Below, piece after piece: positions 27,668 through 36,675 of a DNA stretch of 64,000 nucleotides. How positions within the stretch are numbered: position 1 is the first letter of the stretch; each line of letters starts with the position of its first letter. Below the pieces are notes generated by a model. It was not told the DNA's origin and searched no databases. It saw nothing but the letters and a program-made list of their open reading frames with translations. Made by a program: the position numbers and the translations under genes. Source of the DNA: Methanolinea sp. (GTDB lineage: Archaea; Halobacteriota; Methanomicrobia; Methanomicrobiales; Methanospirillaceae); assembly GCA_030055515.1 (NCBI GenBank), contig JASFYI010000001.1, positions 372,001 to 436,000 on the forward strand, written 5' to 3'.

Positions 27668-28744
27668 TCACTCTCCTCCCCTGCCCTGCAGCTTCCGTGC
27701 AGCCGCGTGTGTCGCGAGGGCAAGGACGATGCACGCGGCGAGTGCGAGGAGGAGGGCCGCGAACTGCGGGGGGGCAACCGTGCCGGTCGAAAGCTGCGCG
27801 ATTGCATTCAGCGGGTTCCCCGGGAAAGCGAGCGCGGCGAGCATGATCACGACGACAGCCGTGGAGAAGACGAACTGGGCCGATGTCCTCTCGCGGTAGA
27901 ACAGCGCCACGAGCGTTGCGAACAGGACGAGGACGAGCGACGTGGTTACCACGTGGGCCATGACCAGGGGGATGTTCTCGATGGCGATGCGGTTCAGCGA
28001 GAGGAGGGCGATCCACGTTCCCGCCTGGAGGGGGACGAGGAGGAGGCAGGCCGCGACCTTGCCCCAGACGACCTCGGGCATCGTCATCGGCGTCGAGAGG
28101 AGGGTCTCGAGGGTGTGGTGCTGGTACTCCTCGCAGACGAGGTCTATCACGAGGGCGGCCGAGATGATCGCGGGCATCATGAGGAGGAGGGGGACGAGGA
28201 GGCCGTAGATGAACTCGTAGAACCCCGGTCCCGACCTATCGGCAGGGAATTCGAGGGTCTCGGGAACGACGTCGAGGCGGGAGGCGCGCACGGTCCGCAG
28301 GAACTCCTCGTAGGCGAGGAATACCTCCTTCAGCTTCACGCTCACGATTGTGGACTGGATGTCGTTCTGGAGGACGTAGAGGGTGACCTTGACGGGCCCC
28401 GGCGAATCCGGGGGTATGGACGGCGCATACACGACCGCCGAGAGCTTGCGCTCCTTGAGCGCCCCGACCGCGTTCGCGAGGTCCATGGTGTACACCGAGA
28501 ATTGTCCGCTCTCCCGGAGGAGGCGCGCGAGATCCCCCTCCTGCCCGACGTAGCCGACCGGGTACTGGGTGCCCGGGAACCGCGCGAGCGCGGAGGGATC
28601 GTACATGGAGGTCAGGCCCACCATGAGGAACGAGGAGAAGAGAGCGACGAAGAGCTGGAGGAGGATCGCGAGTACTATCGTCCTCTCGTTCCCGAGGCTC
28701 CGCAGGTCCTTGGCCGCGACGAGGAGAACGTTCCTCCCGTTCAC
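27668..28744 (-). CDS. ABC-2 type transporter permease
   Basis: A 358-residue protein. It has one N-terminal membrane helix (ERTIVLAILLQLFVALFSSF), a ~150-residue extracytoplasmic domain, then five helices starting at FIYGLLVPLLLMMPAIISAALV. The segment CEEYQHHTLETLLSTPMT is the conserved cytoplasmic loop of ABC-2 permeases. It abuts the stop-to-start of the fused permease upstream, with no gap, and probably forms a heterodimer with it and with the divergent ATPase. The exported substrate is unknown. Confidence 0.88.
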   Translation of the reverse strand: MNGRNVLLVAAKDLRSLGNERTIVLAILLQLFVALFSSFLMVGLTSMYDPSALARFPGTQYPVGYVGQEGDLARLLRESGQFSVYTMDLANAVGALKERKLSAVVYAPSIPPDSPGPVKVTLYVLQNDIQSTIVSVKLKEVFLAYEEFLRTVRASRLDVVPETLEFPADRSGPGFYEFIYGLLVPLLLMMPAIISAALVIDLVCEEYQHHTLETLLSTPMTMPEVVWGKVAACLLLVPLQAGTWIALLSLNRIAIENIPLVMAHVVTTSLVLVLFATLVALFYRERTSAQFVFSTAVVVIMLAALAFPGNPLNAIAQLSTGTVAPPQFAALLLALAACIVLALATHAAARKLQGRGGE

Positions 28745-30562
28745 CTACATCAGCCCCCCGATGACGACGAAGTTGTACGCGCTGTGGACGAGGGTCGCAA
28801 TCGCTACTCCCGGGATGTACCCCCTCTCCCCGAGGAAGCTGACAGCGGATGCGAGGCAGAGCGTGCAGGCGAAGTGGAGGAGCAATGGGTACACGAGGAA
28901 ACCGGCAGTGAGGAAGAGGATGCTCCCGAAGAGGCTCTCCGTGATCTGGGCGAGCGTGACGAAGAGGAGGAGTTTCTCCGCGGCAAAGAAACCCGCGGCC
29001 GTCGCGAGCGAGGAGAGCACGGCGAACCGGAGGGATGCGCGCCTGCCACCGTCGAGGACGAGGGTCGCGACGCCGACGGACTTTGCGATCTCCTCGACGC
29101 ACGCGGCAGACACGATGAGGATTGCGAGGGAGAGTGGCATGGGGAGGTTGAAGACGAGGACGAGGAGGAGCATCTGGACCATGAAGACGAAAGGCACGAG
29201 GAACGCGCTCACCGAAAAGACGGAGAGGTACGGGTGGGCCGGGGAGAGGGAGGTGGCGACGAAATCCCTCGCGCGGCGCGCGATACCGGAGAGGGAAAAG
29301 AGGCGCTCCTCGCGGAAGTTCACGATCCCCACGTAGAAGAGTATCGTGCTCGTGAGGAAGAACAGGGAGGTCGAGTAGAGGTACTGGCTCGCGGTGTACC
29401 CCTCGCCCTGCAGCGCGAGCACGATGAGGGTGAGGGGCGAGACGATGCTGATGACGTGGACGTGGGCAAAGATGCTCGGGAAGAAGAGGTACGAGGTCAC
29501 GACCGTGGAGAAGAAGATGGAGACGAACGAGAGTTCCTTGAAGCTCCGCGATACCATCCCTATGACGAGGGCACTTGAGAGGAAGAAGAGGATGACGGGG
29601 ACGAGGGGGACGAGGACCGAGAGCGGCGCCCGGATGTACGTCGCGATCGCCGCGCAGAGGAGGAGCATCCCGCAGAAGTAGGGGAGTGCTTTCCCCACGA
29701 CGATCGCCGCCGCCCCCGCGGGGCTCGAGAGGAGAGGTTCGCCCCTCCGCTCGACCCTCTCCTGCATGATGCTCATCATGTAGAATTGCGCGGAGAAGTA
29801 GAGCGGGAAGATGAAGAGGAAGACGAGGATGATCGAGTCGAAGGGGAGGGGGGGCGAGAGCTGCGAGGGTGTCCTGTAGGAGCCGAACGGGCTTTTCGGC
29901 CCCACGAGCTCGGTGTAACGGGCGAATTCGCCTCTCTGTTCCCATGACTGCCGGAGACCCTGCCGGAGGTCCTCGACCGGGACGGGAATGTCGGGCGACG
30001 GGGGCACGACCTCTCCCGGCGGGTTTTCCGGGACGGGGGGCCTGTCGGGCTGGGGCAGCGCCGATATCTGCCTGCCCGACTGCGTCGCGGAAAAGTCAAG
30101 CTCGCTCTTCACCTCCTGCACTTCTATCCAGAGGGGATAGGCCGCGAAGAGATCCTGCTGGGCGCCGTATACGGAGTCGAGGTACCTCTGGTAGTCGCGC
30201 TCGAGCGTTTTCAGCGCGGCCCTCCCCTTCTCGGTGTCGTGGACGTACACATCAGACCCGAGGACGATGATGTCGAACATCCCGCGGTTCGCGAAGAGGG
30301 ATTCCCTCTCCCCCGCGAGGAGGTCGAAGCGTGCATCCCCCCCGACGATATCCGCGAGCAGGCGTGGATTGTCGGTCCCGAGCTTGTAGATCCCGTCCTG
30401 GATGTGGAGACCGCGTTCCGCGGCAAACCCGGTCACCACGACGAGGCAGACGACGAGGACGATTGCAACGGGGAGCGTGTGCCTCCCCATCACGCCGAAC
30501 GTGCGGCGGACCTCCCACCGGGCGATGGTTGCCACGTGGGAGAGAAATGCACTCGGGTTCAC
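28745..30562 (-). CDS. ABC-2 permease fused to a PrsW-like membrane protease domain
   Basis: A 605-residue protein. Residues ~1-400 form an ABC-2 permease: an N-terminal helix, a Pro-rich external domain, then helices with the cytoplasmic loop QERVERRGEPLLSSP. Residues ~450-605 form a second membrane domain with the four PrsW-type motifs: VEEIAK (Glu490, Glu491, Lys494), GFFAAEKLL, LLLHFACT and LVHSAYNF. These match the EExxK, FAxxE, H and HxxxN motifs of putative metal-dependent or glutamic membrane proteases. The gene is directly upstream of a second permease. See findings. Confidence 0.75.
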   Translation of the reverse strand: MNPSAFLSHVATIARWEVRRTFGVMGRHTLPVAIVLVVCLVVVTGFAAERGLHIQDGIYKLGTDNPRLLADIVGGDARFDLLAGERESLFANRGMFDIIVLGSDVYVHDTEKGRAALKTLERDYQRYLDSVYGAQQDLFAAYPLWIEVQEVKSELDFSATQSGRQISALPQPDRPPVPENPPGEVVPPSPDIPVPVEDLRQGLRQSWEQRGEFARYTELVGPKSPFGSYRTPSQLSPPLPFDSIILVFLFIFPLYFSAQFYMMSIMQERVERRGEPLLSSPAGAAAIVVGKALPYFCGMLLLCAAIATYIRAPLSVLVPLVPVILFFLSSALVIGMVSRSFKELSFVSIFFSTVVTSYLFFPSIFAHVHVISIVSPLTLIVLALQGEGYTASQYLYSTSLFFLTSTILFYVGIVNFREERLFSLSGIARRARDFVATSLSPAHPYLSVFSVSAFLVPFVFMVQMLLLVLVFNLPMPLSLAILIVSAACVEEIAKSVGVATLVLDGGRRASLRFAVLSSLATAAGFFAAEKLLLFVTLAQITESLFGSILFLTAGFLVYPLLLHFACTLCLASAVSFLGERGYIPGVAIATLVHSAYNFVVIGGLM

Positions 30563-30643
30563 GGCCTTCCGGAAATAGGGTAGCTTCAGTACCTATAATA
30601 CGTTGCAGGTCGAGGAATCTGGACAGGCACTCCGCCCAATGAC
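30563..30643. promoter_or_regulatory. Divergent promoter between ABC permease operon and ATPase
   Basis: The 81-base spacer holds one clear TATA-like block, TACCTATAATACG (30590-30602). It is placed about 25-47 bases from both starts, so it could drive both directions. No obvious operator repeat is seen. Confidence 0.4.
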
Positions 30644-31531
30644 ATGATTTCCGCACGGAATCTCTCGAAAACCTACGGGAGGACACAGGTTCTCCGGGAT
30701 ATCAGCTTCGACCTTGCCGAGGGGAAGATACTCGGGATCATAGGCCACAACGGCGCAGGAAAGACGACTCTCCTCAAGATCCTCGCGGGTCTGGTCGAGC
30801 CATCTTCCGGCGACATCCTCGTGAACGGGGAGAGCATCCTGCACAATCCCGACGGGTACAAGGAGATGGTCGGGTACCTCCCGGAAGAGTCGCGCCTCTA
30901 CGAGACGATGAAGGTGGACGATTACCTCACGTTTTTCGGGGAGATCTACGGGATGGACCGTGCATCGATAAGGAGGCGGAGCAGGGAACTCCTCGAATGG
31001 CTCTCGCTCAACGACGGGGGAAAGAAGATGGGCGAGTTTTCGAAGGGTATGAAGAGGAAGGTCGCGATAGCCCGCTCGCTCATCCACGACCCCTCCATCC
31101 TCATCTACGACGAGGCGACCTCCGGGCTCGACCCGATGACGTCGCGCCAGATCGTCGATCTCCTCCGGGATTTGAGGGCGAAGGGGAAAACCATCGTCCT
31201 CTCGGCGCACAACCTCTACCAGGTCGAGGCGATCTGCGACCTCATCATGATCCTCCGCCGCGGCCACCGCGTCGCCCTCGGGACGCTCTCCGACCTGCGG
31301 GAGACATACGGGTCTGTCTCCTACTCGCTGTACTTCACCATCCGCGACCCGGCGCTCCTCTCGGGTGTCGCCCGCTACACCCACGAGGGCGGGTACTTCC
31401 GCGTCGATGTCCCCGACGTGAGGGAGATGAATAGGATCGCGCAGGAGGTCACTTCGGCCGGGGGGACGGTCGAGCGGGTGGAATCGCACTACCCGAGCCT
31501 CGAGGAGATGCTCGCGAAGATCGGGGCGTGA
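30644..31531 (+). CDS. ABC transporter ATP-binding protein
   Basis: A 295-residue protein. Walker A is GHNGAGKTTLLK, the Q-loop region is VGYLPEESRLYE, the signature is FSKGMKRKVAIARS, Walker B is ILIYDEATSGLD and the switch His is in LSAHN. The signature has FSKGM rather than LSGGQ, common in NatA/CcmA-type exporters. The C-terminal ~80 residues form an accessory domain. It is divergent from the two permease genes, and the three would make one exporter. Confidence 0.92.
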   Translation: MISARNLSKTYGRTQVLRDISFDLAEGKILGIIGHNGAGKTTLLKILAGLVEPSSGDILVNGESILHNPDGYKEMVGYLPEESRLYETMKVDDYLTFFGEIYGMDRASIRRRSRELLEWLSLNDGGKKMGEFSKGMKRKVAIARSLIHDPSILIYDEATSGLDPMTSRQIVDLLRDLRAKGKTIVLSAHNLYQVEAICDLIMILRRGHRVALGTLSDLRETYGSVSYSLYFTIRDPALLSGVARYTHEGGYFRVDVPDVREMNRIAQEVTSAGGTVERVESHYPSLEEMLAKIGA

Positions 31532-31597
31532 GGTTTGCCAACGGCGAGTGGCAACGATCCCCGTGGTACCCCCGAAATGGATTGAAAAGGAGAATAG

Positions 31598-31671
31598 CGG
31601 GCCTGAAGGGATTTGAACCCTTGACCTACGGATTAAGAGTCCGTCGCTCTTCCGAACTAAGCTACAAGCCC
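31598..31671 (-). tRNA. trnK: tRNA-Lys (anticodon CTT)
   Basis: The reverse strand folds as a 74-base tRNA. The acceptor GGGCTTG pairs with CAGGCCC (one G-U), with G as discriminator. The anticodon stem is ACGGA/TCCGT around loop CTCTTAA, giving anticodon CTT, and the T arm contains GGTTCAAATCC. There is no intron and CCA is not encoded. A TTTATG box lies about 35 bases upstream of the 5' end. Confidence 0.96.
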
Positions 31672-31816
31672 GTGCAAACCTGCTTGTATTTATGCGCACG
31701 GGTAAAACATAAAGTTTCCGCAACGGGGCCCGCGGTGCCACGGAATTCCCGCCGGGTGCAGTCCCGTGGCGTGTCGTGTTTGTAAATTTAATTATCCCGC
31801 GGACTGACATTGTCTC

Positions 31817-33280
31817 ATGCAGAGGGCGGGCGAAGGGGAGAGGGGAACGGCCGCGCGCTACGCGGTCCTCGGCTGCGGGAGCACGGGATACCACGTCGCG
31901 TGCGAACTCGCCGCGAGGGGAGAGAGGGTCATCGTCTGCGACATCGACGCCTCGCGGGTGAGGGAACTCCGCGAGCAGCGGTTCGACGCCGTCCAAAAGG
32001 ACATCTCCGACCCGAATTTCCTCTCTGACCTGCCGGGTTTCGAGGTGGCGTTCGTCCTCTCGGGAGACAACAAGGTGAACACCGCTGCCGTCCGGACCCT
32101 CCGGCAGGCAATCCCCGGCCTGCACATCGTCGCCCGCGCGACAGACCCGATCGGCGCGGGACTCCTCTCTTCCGCCGGTGCAGACCTCGTCCTCTACCCC
32201 CAGCAGGTCGTCGCGAAGGCCGCCATCCGCCAGGCGGACAAGATCCACTCCGCGGGCCTCGCGCGCAGGCTCTACAACCTCCTCTCGGGTCTCGAGGGGA
32301 CGCTCGGGATCATCACCCACAATAACCCTGACCCGGATGCCATCGGGAGCGCGATGGCGCTCTCTGCCATCGCGAAGAGCGCGAACCCCCAGAAACTGAA
32401 GTGCCGGATCTTCTACGACGGGATCATCGGCCACCAGGAGAACAGGACCATGGTCAACCTGCTCGACATCAAGATGGAAAAGTTCGATCCCCGGGCCGTG
32501 CAGGACTGCACGCACCTCGCCCTCGTGGACAGCTCGGGGCCGGGCCTGAACAACCCCCTCTCCCCGCGGACCCGGGTCTCCATCATCATCGACCACCACA
32601 GGGACGGGCACGGGCAGGAGAGTGCCACGTTCTCCGACGTGCGGCCGGGCCTCGGCGCGACTGCGAGCATCCTGGCCCAGTACCTCCAGGAACTCGACAT
32701 CCCGGTCGACAGGAACGTCGCGACGGGGCTCCTGTACGGCATAAGGGCTGACACGAAGGAATTCCGCCGGAATGTCACCCCCCAGGACCTCTCCAACGCC
32801 GCGTTCCTCCTCCCCCTGACCGATGCCGAAATCCTCGACCAGATCATGTCCCCTTCCCTCTCCCAGGAGACGCTCGACGTGCTCGGCGCCGCGATCAAGA
32901 ACCGGCACATCAGGAGCGGCTACCTCTTCTCCAACGTGGGGTATGTACACAACCGCGACTCACTCCCCCAGGCCGCGGACCTGCTCATCTCCCTCGAGGG
33001 GGTGAACACTGCCCTCGTGTACGGGATCACGGACGACGCGATTGTCGTTTCTGCGCGCAACAGGGACATCCGTCTCCACATCGGAAACGTCCTCAAGGAG
33101 GCCTTCGGGGACATCGGCGACGCGGGGGGGCACCCGAACATGGCAGCCGCGACGATCCCCCTGTTTTACTTCCGCCACGTGAAGGACAAGGAGGGTCTCC
33201 TCTCCCTCGTGATGGACCCCCTCCTCTCCCGGTTCATGGGCCTCGTGGGACTCGAGCCGGAGTCTGGCCATGGAATTTGA
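31817..33280 (+). CDS. RCK/TrkA-N domain fused to DHH-DHHA1 phosphoesterase
   Basis: A 487-residue protein. Residues ~12-140 are a Rossmann-type TrkA-N domain (YAVLGCGSTGYHVACELAAR, then VIVCDIDASRV). Residues ~165-330 are a DHH domain with THNNPDPDAIGSAMA, LVDSSG and IIDHHRDGHG. The C-terminal DHHA1 part ends with DAGGHPNMAAATIP. The catalytic Asp/His residues look intact. Relatives degrade nanoRNA or cyclic di-AMP; the RCK fusion hints at a nucleotide-gated phosphodiesterase. A box A near 31789 lies about 28 bases before the ATG, so the mRNA is probably leaderless. Confidence 0.85.
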   Translation: MQRAGEGERGTAARYAVLGCGSTGYHVACELAARGERVIVCDIDASRVRELREQRFDAVQKDISDPNFLSDLPGFEVAFVLSGDNKVNTAAVRTLRQAIPGLHIVARATDPIGAGLLSSAGADLVLYPQQVVAKAAIRQADKIHSAGLARRLYNLLSGLEGTLGIITHNNPDPDAIGSAMALSAIAKSANPQKLKCRIFYDGIIGHQENRTMVNLLDIKMEKFDPRAVQDCTHLALVDSSGPGLNNPLSPRTRVSIIIDHHRDGHGQESATFSDVRPGLGATASILAQYLQELDIPVDRNVATGLLYGIRADTKEFRRNVTPQDLSNAAFLLPLTDAEILDQIMSPSLSQETLDVLGAAIKNRHIRSGYLFSNVGYVHNRDSLPQAADLLISLEGVNTALVYGITDDAIVVSARNRDIRLHIGNVLKEAFGDIGDAGGHPNMAAATIPLFYFRHVKDKEGLLSLVMDPLLSRFMGLVGLEPESGHGI

Positions 33281-33884
33281 GGAGTGGGAACCGGTATACG
33301 AGGAGATACTCGAGTACTTCGGCTTTGACAGGGCGGAGGACGAGAGGGCTGCAGCCCTCCTCTCGACCCTCCTCGAACGCGATGACCTCGACCTCCTCCA
33401 TGGGATCACGAGGGGGAGGGAGGTGTGCGTGTGCGGCAACGGCCCCTCCCTCCCGAGGGAGATCCCGGGTGTGGGCGGGTGCGTGTTCGCCGCCGACGCG
33501 GCAGCCCTCGTCCTGCAGTCCCACGGGATACTCCCGGACGCGATCTTCACGGACCTCGACGGTGCAACCGAGGAATTCGTGGAGATGAACAGGAGGGGAA
33601 CGGTCATCGTGGTCCATGCCCACGGCGACAACATCCCCCTCATCAGGCTCTGGGTCCCGAGGTTCCGCGGGCCCGTCGTGGGGACGACACAGGCAAGGCC
33701 GCTCCCCCGCGTGCACAACTTCGGGGGATTCACGGACGGGGACCGCGCCGTCTTCGCCGCGAAGGCACTCGGCGCTGCGCGCGTCACCCTCGCCGGGTTC
33801 GACCTCGACGACCCGCGGGTGGACAGGGTGAAGAAGGCGAAACTCCGCTGGGCAAAGCGCCTGCTCGCGATGGTCTACCCATGA
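33270..33884 (+). CDS. mptE: 6-hydroxymethyl-7,8-dihydropterin pyrophosphokinase MptE-like
   Basis: A 204-residue protein. The DUF115/MptE pattern is clear: VCVCGNGPSLPREIP, FAADAAALVLQSHGILPDAI, FTDLDGATEEF, VVHAHGDNI and FGGFTDGDRAVFAAKALGA. MptE phosphorylates the pterin in tetrahydromethanopterin synthesis. The start overlaps the RCK-DHH gene by 11 bases, and the stop overlaps the next start by ATGA, so three genes form a coupled operon. Confidence 0.9.
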   Translation: MEFEEWEPVYEEILEYFGFDRAEDERAAALLSTLLERDDLDLLHGITRGREVCVCGNGPSLPREIPGVGGCVFAADAAALVLQSHGILPDAIFTDLDGATEEFVEMNRRGTVIVVHAHGDNIPLIRLWVPRFRGPVVGTTQARPLPRVHNFGGFTDGDRAVFAAKALGAARVTLAGFDLDDPRVDRVKKAKLRWAKRLLAMVYP

Positions 33885-35536
33885 GGGAGAAGAGGGCATT
33901 CATCCTCGACGGCTACGTGGACGAGCCCGCGTGCCTCGGTGTTCCCCCCTACATCTCGCCCTACGTGAGGACACTCGCGGGGGTCCTCGGGGAACACGAG
34001 TACACCGTCTCCTACGCGACGATCGACCAGGCGAGGAGGGATCCCGGGTTGATCCGCGCGATGCAGGCCGCGTCGCTCGTCGTCGTGGTCGCGGGAGTGA
34101 CCGTCCCGGGGAAGTACATGGGCGGGACCCCGGCAACCCTCGCCGAGATACTCCAGATCGGGGCGGCCCTGAAGGATCCCCTCGCCATCCTCTCGGGACC
34201 CATCGTCTTTGGATACTCGCCGGGCGGGGGAAAGAAGGCGGAGAAGAATACTTTCCCCGGGTTCGACGTCGTCCTCCGCGGGTCTCCGGCATCCGCCCTC
34301 GACAATTACCTCTCGGGCAGGGAACCGCGGGGGGACTTCGACTACCGTAGGGAAGACCCGTGGAGCGTGCGCGGCGCGTGGGTCGTCGCCCAGCACCCGA
34401 GGTTCCCGTGGGTGATGTGCGAGGTCGAGACGGCGCGGGGGTGCCCGAGGTCCCACTCGGGCGGGTGCTCGTTCTGCACGGAACCCCTCTACGGCCCGCC
34501 CGTCTTCCGTCCCGTGGAGGGGATTGCACGCGAGGTCGAGAGCCTCTCCCGGACGGGTGCCCGGCACTTCCGGCTCGGGCGGCAGCCCGACATCCTCGTG
34601 TACGGGTCATCCCCCTCCGAGGAGTACCCGTCCCCCGTCCCGGAGAGACTGGAGGAGCTCTTCACGCTCGTCCGCGAGTCCGCCCCTGCCCTCGAGACCC
34701 TCCACATCGACAACGTGAACCCCGCGACGATCGCGCGCCACCCGGACGCGAGCCGCGCGGCACTCGAGGTGATCGTCTCCCACCACACGCCCGGGGACGT
34801 CGCCGCGTTCGGCATGGAGACCGCCGACCCGGCCGTCATCGAGCAGAACAATCTCAAGGCGCGGCCGGAGGAGGTCCTCGAGGCCATCCGGATCGTGAAC
34901 GAGGTCGGGGGGCACCGCGAAAACGGGATCCCCCACCTCCTCCCCGGCCTGAACTTCGTCTGCGGCCTCGCGGGCGAGACGGCGCAGACCTACAGGGAGA
35001 ACATCGCGTTCCTCGACCGCGTCCTCCGTTCCGGCCTCCTCGTCCGGAGGGTCAACATCAGGCAGCTGATGCCGTTTGGGGGGACGAGGGCCTACGCGCA
35101 GAATACCCTCGGTCTCCACAGGGAACTCTTCTCCTCGTTCAAGGCGCACGTGCGCGAGCGCTTCGACCTCCCCATGCTCAGGCGCGTCTTCCCCGTGGGA
35201 ACCGTCCTCCGGAAGGTCTTCATCGAGGAGGAGGGGGATTCCCTCTCGTTCGGCAGGCAGATGGGTTCTTACCCCATCCTCGTCGGGTTCCCCCTGCGCC
35301 TCGGGGTCAATTCCGTCGTCGACGCGGTCGTCGTCGACCACGGCATGCGGTCCGTCTCGGCCCTCCCCGTCCCCATAGAGGTAAACGCGCTACCCCGGAG
35401 GGCGCTCACGTGGATCCCCGGCGTAGGGAAACAGCTGGCCGCCCGGATCGCCGCCAAGAGACCGTTCCGCGACCTCGAGGCGCTGAGGGCGGTCGCGGGC
35501 GCCCTCCCCCTCGAGCACCTCGTCGCCCTCTCCTAG
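33881..35536 (+). CDS. Radical SAM enzyme with C-terminal helix-hairpin-helix
   Basis: A 551-residue protein from ATG 33881. A long N-terminal domain with some B12-binding-like features precedes the cluster site at Cys188, Cys196 and Cys199 (ARGCPRSHSGGCSFC), a Cx7Cx2C spacing instead of the classic Cx3Cx2C. Barrel strands follow (FRLGRQPDIL, LHIDNVNP, FGMETADPAVIEQN, GLNFVCGLAGET). The end has a helix-hairpin-helix, WIPGVGKQLAARIAAKRPF. This matches the archaeal group known as COG1031; its substrate is unknown. It overlaps mptE by four bases. Confidence 0.8.
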   Translation: MREKRAFILDGYVDEPACLGVPPYISPYVRTLAGVLGEHEYTVSYATIDQARRDPGLIRAMQAASLVVVVAGVTVPGKYMGGTPATLAEILQIGAALKDPLAILSGPIVFGYSPGGGKKAEKNTFPGFDVVLRGSPASALDNYLSGREPRGDFDYRREDPWSVRGAWVVAQHPRFPWVMCEVETARGCPRSHSGGCSFCTEPLYGPPVFRPVEGIAREVESLSRTGARHFRLGRQPDILVYGSSPSEEYPSPVPERLEELFTLVRESAPALETLHIDNVNPATIARHPDASRAALEVIVSHHTPGDVAAFGMETADPAVIEQNNLKARPEEVLEAIRIVNEVGGHRENGIPHLLPGLNFVCGLAGETAQTYRENIAFLDRVLRSGLLVRRVNIRQLMPFGGTRAYAQNTLGLHRELFSSFKAHVRERFDLPMLRRVFPVGTVLRKVFIEEEGDSLSFGRQMGSYPILVGFPLRLGVNSVVDAVVVDHGMRSVSALPVPIEVNALPRRALTWIPGVGKQLAARIAAKRPFRDLEALRAVAGALPLEHLVALS

Positions 35537-35541
35537 TTCTC

Positions 35542-36675
35542 CTATATCTCGCGAAGCTCGATGACCTTCAGGATATCCGTCTTCGTCACGATCCCGACGA
35601 GGCGGTCGCCTGCCATGACGGGGAGGCGCCCGATGTTCCTCGCGGTCATCGTCTTCAATGCGTCGATGACCGGGGCCTCCGGGGGGAGCGTGACCACGTC
35701 GCGCGTCATCACGTCCCTGACCTGCATCGCCTCGCGGTCGATGGGCGAGACGCGGTGGATGTCGGCGAGCGTGACCATCCCCACGAGGTACCCCCTGTCC
35801 GTCACGGGGAACCCGAGGTGCTTCGTCACGTACATGAGGTCGATCACCTCGCGAATGGGGGTTTCGGGGGTGACCGAGATCACGGGGCTCGACATGATGT
35901 CCCCCACCGAGACGTCCCTTAAGAGGAACGTGTACTTTATCGCGTGGAATTCCTGCGTCGCCCCGATGTAGATGAAGAGCGCGATCAGGATGAGGAGGGG
36001 GGAGAAGAGGAGGACCCCCACGATGCCGAAGATCACCGCGAACGCCTTCCCCACGTCCGCCGCGATCCGCGTCGCCTCCGGGAGCGGCATGCGCGACGCG
36101 AGGTACGCCCTGAGCACCCGGCCGCCGTCCATGGGGAACGCGGGGAGGAGGTTGAAGAGGCAGAGGAAGACGTTCAGCAGGCCGAGGTAGGAGAAGGTGA
36201 AGGTGAGCAGGCCCAAGACCGGGCCACCCGCGAGGGTTGCATCGACGAGGTACACCGCGGCGATGAACGAGATGCCGATGCCGAGGCTCGTGAGGGGGCC
36301 GACGAGCGCCATGGGGAGCTCGACGCCCGGCTCGGGCGAGCTCTCCTCCATGGAAGCGACGCCCCCGAAGACGAGGAGGGTGATGCTGTGGATGGGGACG
36401 CCCCTCCTCATCGCGACGATGCAGTGCGCGATCTCGTGGAGGAGGACGCCTCCAAAGAGCCCGAGCGCGAGGAGGAGCCCGATGATGTACGGGTTGTATC
36501 CGGCCACGAGGTAGGTCGTGTCAATCGAGACGCCGAATACAGACGAGAGGATTCCGACCGTGGGTACTATCTGGTTCCCGATTATCCATGCAAAAACGGG
36601 GATGATGACGAGGAAAGTCCAGTGGATCTGGATCGGAATACCAAAAATGGACCCGATTTTGAACGACCCGTCCAT
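35542..36675 (-). CDS. Site-2 protease (M50) with two CBS domains
   Basis: A 377-residue protein. The zinc motif LLHEIAHCIVAMRRG sits in a membrane helix (~residues 79-93), and the second motif LLPAFPMDGGRVLRA provides the Asp ligand. Six membrane helices are likely. The C-terminal ~120 residues are a CBS pair (VGDIMSSPVISVTPETP and VRDVMTRDVVTLPPEAP), a nucleotide-sensing module. It is a regulated intramembrane protease of the S2P-CBS group common in archaea. A TATA block on the minus strand, ATATATACTA, lies ~31 bases upstream. Confidence 0.93.
   Translation of the reverse strand: MDGSFKIGSIFGIPIQIHWTFLVIIPVFAWIIGNQIVPTVGILSSVFGVSIDTTYLVAGYNPYIIGLLLALGLFGGVLLHEIAHCIVAMRRGVPIHSITLLVFGGVASMEESSPEPGVELPMALVGPLTSLGIGISFIAAVYLVDATLAGGPVLGLLTFTFSYLGLLNVFLCLFNLLPAFPMDGGRVLRAYLASRMPLPEATRIAADVGKAFAVIFGIVGVLLFSPLLILIALFIYIGATQEFHAIKYTFLLRDVSVGDIMSSPVISVTPETPIREVIDLMYVTKHLGFPVTDRGYLVGMVTLADIHRVSPIDREAMQVRDVMTRDVVTLPPEAPVIDALKTMTARNIGRLPVMAGDRLVGIVTKTDILKVIELREI

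Noticed and set aside
27548-29578. A 676-codon Glu/Asp/Arg-rich open frame on the plus strand
   Set aside because: It is the antisense of two ABC permease genes; the repetitive acidic composition reflects reverse-complemented Leu/Val codons.
30593-32950. A 785-codon open frame on the minus strand across the ABC ATPase, tRNA-Lys and RCK-DHH gene
   Set aside because: It reads through a tRNA and two well-supported genes, and its composition is not protein-like.
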